26,149 nucleotides of DNA from Azolla pinnata (Eukaryota; Streptophyta; Polypodiopsida; Salviniales; Salviniaceae). Location: positions 8,930 to 35,078 of the forward strand of contig JBBBWG010001548.1 in assembly GCA_037176905.1 (NCBI GenBank), in the 5' to 3' direction. Every line of letters starts with the position of its first letter. Positions within the stretch are counted from its first letter, which is position 1. The notes beneath the pieces are model-generated. The model saw nothing but the letters and a program-made list of their open reading frames with translations. It was not told the DNA's origin and searched no databases. The translations under genes and the position numbers were made by a program. Shown one piece after another: positions 21,944 through 26,149 of the stretch.

Positions 21944-22360
21944 AGCTTGGAGCAAGAAGAAGAAGTGTGGAGAAGAAAGAAGAAGAAGAAGAAGACTGGA
22001 GAAGACTGGAGAAGAATGGAGAAGAATGGAGAAGAAGAACAATGGAGAAAAATGGAGAAAAAGAAAAGGAGAGATGGTTGGAAGGAGGTGGAGGAGGAGA
22101 TGAACTGATGATGAATGAAAGAGCACAAATAAGTAGGGGAAAGAGAGAGAGAGAGAGAGTGCAGCTATGGTGGGAATAGAGAAAGGAAGAAGGAGAAGAA
22201 GAAGAAGAAAAAGAAGGAACAGAGCAGAAGCAGAGAAGAAGAAGAAGAAGAAGAAGAAGAAGAAGAAGAAGAAGAAGGAACAGAGTAGAAGCAGAAGCAG
22301 AAGCAGAGAAGAAGAAGAAGAAGAAGAAGAAGAAGGAACAGAGCAGAAGCAGAGACAACA
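21944..22360 (-). promoter_or_regulatory. NAT: NAT 5' leader with long CTT/TTC tract
   Basis: Immediately upstream of the NAT ATG, about 400 bp are polypurine on the plus strand (GAA, GGAGAA, CAGAAG), so the NAT transcript would be CUU/UUC-rich. A pyrimidine-rich run ends in CTTGCTCCAAG just before the ATG, so a leader intron acceptor is possible. Several Phe/Leu/Ser-rich frames here are by-products. Confidence 0.6.
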
Positions 22361-22410
22361 GAGATACATATATTCAAAAACACAAGACAGTTTTAGCCTT
22401 TTGAAAATTG

Positions 22411-23300
22411 CTCATGTATGCATGCATGCATGCATGTGTGCATGCATGTGTGCATGCATGTGTGGTGCGTGTGTGTGATGCATGTGTGCGTGATGCATGT
22501 GGTGGATGCATGTGTGATGCATGTGTGATGCATGTGTGTGTGATGCATGTGTGCGTATGCATGTGTGAGTGCATGTATGCATGTGTGTGTGCATGTATGC
22601 ATGCGAGCGTGATGCATGTGATGCATGTGTGCGTATGCACGTGTGCGTGCATGTATGCATGCGTGGGTGATGCATGTGTGCGTATGCATGTGTGATGCAT
22701 GTGTGTGTGCATGTATGCATGCGTGCGTGCATGTGAACGCATGCATGCATGCGTCATTTGGGTATGTGGGTGGGTAGGTGGGGCAAGTATGTATCATGTG
22801 TGTCCGTATGTGTGCGTATGTGTGTGCGTATGTGTGTGCGTATGTGTGCGTATGTGTGCGTATGTTGGCATATGTGTGCCGTAAGTGTGCGTATGTGTGC
22901 ATGTGACATATTTGTGCGTGTACCATGACATGCATGAATGTATGCATGTCGGTTCGCTCCGTATCTATGCACGCATGCATGCATGCATTGTAGGAGCATG
23001 TACGTATGCATGTGTGTGTATGTATGTACGCGTGCATGTATGTATGTCAGTGCGTGTGTGTGTGTGTATGTTTATGTGCGTTATGTGCATGTAGGTGCAT
23101 GTGTATGTATGTATCTAAGTATGTATGTATGTATGCATGTGTGTATGTATGTGTGGGTGCATGTGTGTATGTGTGCATGCATGTGTGTATGCATGTGTGT
23201 GTGTGTTTATGTGTGTTATGCGCATGTGTGTGTGTATGATGCGAGTGCATTTGCATCAACATATGTGTCGGTATGTGCATACATCTGCATGCATATACGG
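22411..23300. repeat. Alternating purine-pyrimidine simple sequence, about 0.9 kb
   Basis: Long runs of TGCATG, TGTGTG, CGTATG and GTATGT words, nearly all alternating purine and pyrimidine. The plus strand reads as Cys/Val/Met strings and the minus strand as His/Thr strings in several open frames, none of them credible proteins. Confidence 0.95.
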
Positions 23301-24022
23301 TTCGTATACGAAGAAACTGGCGAGGGGCTTTCGAAAGGGTTCATCACGTGTTCTCGATTCCGGTTTTTCGAGCTTGTATGTAGCTTTATAAATCACGAGT
23401 TCTGTGGATCTTGTTCTGATTCCTCCAGAAGCCCCCCAGACAGGCGATTTGCACGCAATCATACATGCCATGTGAGAGAGTCCGGAATGAGCAGGAAGGG
23501 AAATCCGAGAGCATTCTGGGCCCCGATTCCCTTCCTCCTCCGATCCCTGATGCACTCTCGATCTCGATCTCGATCGCGATCGAACGATCGATACCATCCG
23601 CAGGCTTCAGGGTGGAAGTTTCCGCGGATTCTTCGTCGCGATCGAATGGATGAATGAGCGGGCCGCGATTCGCCGTCGCGGGCTTCTGCGAGCAGAGCAG
23701 TGAGCCCAGCGAACGTATATCGCTACCGCAGTTCGAAAAACGGGGAGAAAGAAGAACAATGGAAAAACTCTATCGCAAGGCTTTTCTTCTTCGCTTTTAT
23801 CTGTCGCCAGAGATTCCGCTGCTCGAGGCTCTCCCTCGATCTCGCTCCCCACCTCTTCTGCTTCGCAACGATCTGATGCAGAGAGCTGACACGATCCCGG
23901 ACATGCGTCGTGCAGATGGTGGCTACGAGCGAAAGACATCGTCGAGTTCAGTTAAGTTAGTTACCATGCCTCTAGCCATGATCAACCCATCTCCAGCTTA
24001 ATCTGAAACCCCCCTCAGACTT
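23301..24022. other. Region with no resolved gene
   Basis: Unique-looking, GC-richer DNA with a TCGATC run near 23558-23592. A 115-aa plus frame (23654-24001) and a 110-aa minus frame (23607-23939) overlap each other. Neither shows a domain I recognise. A minus-strand frame (23256-23597) spells RSRSRSRS from the TCGATC run. Confidence 0.4.
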
Positions 24023-24129
24023 GTATGTATGTATGTATGTATGTATGTATGTATGTATGTATGTATGTATGTATGTATGTATGTATGTATGTACGTACGT
24101 ACGTACGTACGTATGTATGTATGTATGTA
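24023..24129. repeat. (GTAT)17(GTAC)5(GTAT)4 compound microsatellite
   Basis: Seventeen GTAT units (24023-24090), five GTAC units (24091-24110) and four GTAT units plus GTA follow without a break. Confidence 0.98.
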
Positions 24130-24231
24130 AAAGCGACGCGGAAAATGCTCCATGATGAACCATTTCCGCTGTACAAAATCGTTCCCTCCACAGGAGCTCA
24201 CCTTGTCGTGCAGATGCACACAGACAGAGCA

Positions 24232-24294
24232 ATCGATCGATCGATCGATCGCTTCCTGGCGAAAAAAAACAACAAAACAAAACAAAACAAAACA
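24232..24294. repeat. (ATCG)5 and AAAAC microsatellites
   Basis: Five ATCG units at 24232-24251 are followed at about 24271-24294 by AACAAAACAAAAC-type units. Confidence 0.9.
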
Positions 24295-24654
24295 GAAATG
24301 CTAAAAGAACGGAAACGCAGGAGCTTCTTCGAGATCCATGGAGTATGAAGGAAGGGAAGCATCTGCTTGCTGGCGAGGCGTTTGCAAGCCCTCCTCCCTG
24401 CAAACCGACGGCAAGACGTGATCATCCGGGGCCTCTCTGTACAGACATATATGCACTTGTTGAGTCGGAACGAAGCGAGTTCTCCAACGGGAGAAGTTTG
24501 AGAAGCAATACAGGCACCAGTAGGGAAAAAAACAAACAAAAACAAAAAAGCCAGATACTGGCTCTACCAGCTCTCAAGAGCAGTAAGTAACATGAACAAG
24601 TCTGCAGAAACTGCTGCAACAAGCACGCAATTGAGCCACAATTTCAAGCCGCAA

Positions 24655-24682
24655 TTTAGGGTTTAGGGTTTAGGGTTTAGGG
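24655..24682. repeat. Interstitial telomere repeat (TTTAGGG)4
   Basis: Four perfect, consecutive Arabidopsis-type telomere units on the plus strand. It is the only perfect multi-copy block among several telomere-like sites in the window. Confidence 0.97.
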
Positions 24683-24689
24683 TTCTCTC

Positions 24690-24835
24690 CCAGGACCTTG
24701 GGGATTAAGAAGATGCATGCAGATCCTGACCCCGGAGGCCAGACTTTTGAACTCCGCGCCTGCCTCTTTAACCAACCAACTGAGATGGACTTCACAGGAC
24801 ACAACCAACCAACTAACTAACCAACCCACCAACCG
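24690..24835 (-). mobile_element. Possible tRNA-derived SINE fragment
   Basis: On the minus strand, CATCTCAGTTGGTTGGTTAA resembles a tRNA A box (AGTTGGTTA), and about 25 nt later GGAGTTCAAAAGTCTGG resembles a degraded B box (GGTTCAAATCC). A GGTTGG-rich stretch precedes it, and the element would run towards the telomere repeat at 24682. No intact tRNA fold or target duplication was seen, so this is a weak call. Confidence 0.25.
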
Positions 24836-25174
24836 ATGATCGCTGCGCAAAAGGACTTCTTCTTCTTCTTCTTCTGAGGACGATGACCTGACTGAACAGA
24901 TGCCAGAAACAAGATTCCACCACAAGTACGGCAATACTGAAGGTGGCAAAGGGAAAGGCACGATTCCACGATCTGCGGCAAACCCAAAAAACAAACCCAA
25001 AAAAAAAAAACGGTAACAAAGAGCCGTTTGAGATGATGCTCTAGCCTCTCGTTTCGAAACACCAGCAGACCTTTCTGCGACTGACAGATTTTGTGACAAA
25101 ATAAGAGCCCAAAGAAGTGGAACGTAAAAAATCGGTTGCTGGCTCGCAACCAGACAGACGCTCGTCGTCTTACA

Positions 25175-25215
25175 GAATCGGCTGCGATTATCGGCTGCGA
25201 TTATCGGCTGCAAGA
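25175..25215. repeat. Three copies of a 13-bp unit
   Basis: ATCGGCTGCGATT occurs three times in a row, the last copy changed to ATCGGCTGCAAGATT. Confidence 0.85.
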
Positions 25216-25325
25216 TTAGAATCGACCGTTTGTGCTCCTTGTACAAACTGCAATCGCGATCACAAGCAAAACCGGATCGGTCTGGCTTTGCCGATCGCGA
25301 TCAGGCGCAAATCAGATAGATAATG

Positions 25326-25925
25326 CTCCTCCTCAGGCATCGATAGCAATTAGGGGCAAATAATGAGATCCGTAATGCTCGCCATATTAGACAATAATCG
25401 TGATCATGGGCAAATTGGATCCTTCGTGCTCCTCCTCATCAGACATTGATTTGCAATTTGGGGCAAATAATTAGATATCGGTAATGTTTCCCATACCAGA
25501 CGACGACTGCAATCGAGCAAATTAGATCCGTAACACGCCTCACCAACCATCGATTGCGATTAGGGGCAAATAATTAGACCTGTAATGCTCCCCATATTGG
25601 ACAACGATTATGACGATGGGCAAATTAGAGATGCAACGTTCCTCATCAAACAATTATGGGCAATGTAGATCTATAGCGCTCCTCACCAAATGATTCTGGG
25701 CAAATTAGATCTACGACGCTCCTCATCAGACAACTATGGGCAAATTACATCTGTAATGCTCCTCCTACAGCTTATATTATGGAGGCAAATTACATCTGCA
25801 ACGCTCCTCATCGGGCGATTACGGGCAAATTACGGCAATAGCGTCGTTCCTCATCGAACGATTATGGGCAAATTTACACCTCGAACGCTCCTCATCAGAC
25901 GAGTTATGGGCAAATTAGAATCTAT
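25326..25925. repeat. Satellite-like array: three dimers, then about seven monomers
   Basis: All units share CTCCTCATCA-like, then GGGCAAATTAGAT-like, then TGTAATG or AACG words. From 25326 to 25638 two unit types alternate: X (25326-25377, 25429-25486, 25537-25587) with AGGGGCAAATAATTAGA, and Y (25378-25428, 25487-25536, 25588-25638) with a CCATATTAGAC-like start and GGGCAAATTAGA. The dimer is about 102-108 bp. From 25639 to about 25925 the array becomes a simple series of about 40-45 bp monomers. No coding content. Confidence 0.88.
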
Positions 25926-26149
25926 CCCCTTCCATCCAATCTATCCATGGAGTTGCTTCTGGAGCCGGTCTATGTCCTCAAACCCCATCTATCCATGGAG
26001 TTTCTTCGATCCAACTCTATCCATAGCCCATCGTTCGATCGCATCCATGGCCAGCCTTCGATCGCAGCAGGCTCTATTGGGCTCCATCCTCTTCCTTTTC
26101 CCTGCACCCTTTTCCCCTCCCTTTTCTTTTGTCCTCGATCGATTCGACC
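25926..26149. repeat. Short dispersed repeats at the window's right edge
   Basis: ATCTATCCATGGAGTT occurs twice (near 25937 and 25987), with a partial third copy (CTCTATCCATAG near 26017). The rest is pyrimidine-rich, and the window ends here, so the context is incomplete. Confidence 0.6.

Noticed and set aside
21809-22383. Minus-strand Leu/Phe/Ser-rich frames of up to 186 codons at the NAT start
   Set aside because: Upstream of MPPKVEDISH they only translate the TTC tract of the leader. The NAT protein starts at the ATG at 21943.
22374-23657. His/Thr-rich and Cys/Val/Met-rich frames of up to 239 codons on both strands
   Set aside because: They lie in CATG/TGTG/GTAT simple sequence and are open in several frames at once.
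23256-23657. Frames containing RSRSRSRS, suggesting a second SR-like protein
   Set aside because: The dipeptides come from a TCGATC run of about 35 bp, and no RRM or other supporting exon is nearby.

Overview
The window is nuclear DNA of a land plant. The grounds are Arabidopsis-type TTTAGGG telomere-like motifs, many short GT-AG introns, and three proteins with clear plant relatives: an SC35-type SR splicing factor, a BTL-type mitochondrial-family carrier, and a plant-type nucleobase-ascorbate transporter. Abundant microsatellites and several minisatellite arrays would suit a seed-free plant with a repeat-rich genome, but the species cannot be fixed from the sequence alone. There is no sign of an operon, phage, plasmid or CRISPR array.

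Three genes were resolved exon by exon. All lie on the minus strand, so right-to-left transcription runs NAT (21943-17380, 14 coding exons, 523 aa), then BTL (12456-8446, 4 coding exons, 530 aa), then SC35 (6885-4091, 7 coding exons, 314 aa). In each gene the proposed exons join in frame, end to end, with GT-AG borders throughout. The functions are unrelated (purine/pyrimidine or ascorbate uptake, adenine nucleotide exchange, pre-mRNA splicing), so the neighbours look like ordinary plant gene neighbours and not a cluster.

Layout: 1-288 is an array of about 13 copies of a 22-bp unit. 301-2570 looks like a plus-strand leader or non-coding locus without a convincing protein. 2570-4090 holds the SC35 3' region and a 121-bp tandem repeat. 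4091-about 7450 is SC35 with its 5' leader. 7450-8445 is a short intergenic stretch and the BTL 3' region. 8446-12456 is BTL. 12780-12830 holds duplicated telo-boxes in the BTL promoter. 12860-13977 is a 34-36 bp minisatellite. 14040-17379 is mostly non-coding, with a promoter-like patch and two diverged duplications. 17380-21943 is NAT. 21944-22360 is a polypurine tract over the NAT leader, followed by about 0.9 kb of alternating purine-pyrimidine DNA. 23300-26149 has no resolved gene and holds microsatellites, a perfect (TTTAGGG)4 block, a possible SINE and a satellite-like array that shifts from dimer to monomer units.

Most long open frames outside the three genes come from low-complexity repeats and are not proteins. 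The most interesting points are a triplicated exon/intron border in NAT that creates two candidate 12-nt in-frame micro-exons, an SC35 stop codon that touches a perfect splice donor, the long CUU-rich leaders of SC35 and NAT, and the ordered unit types in the two minisatellites.
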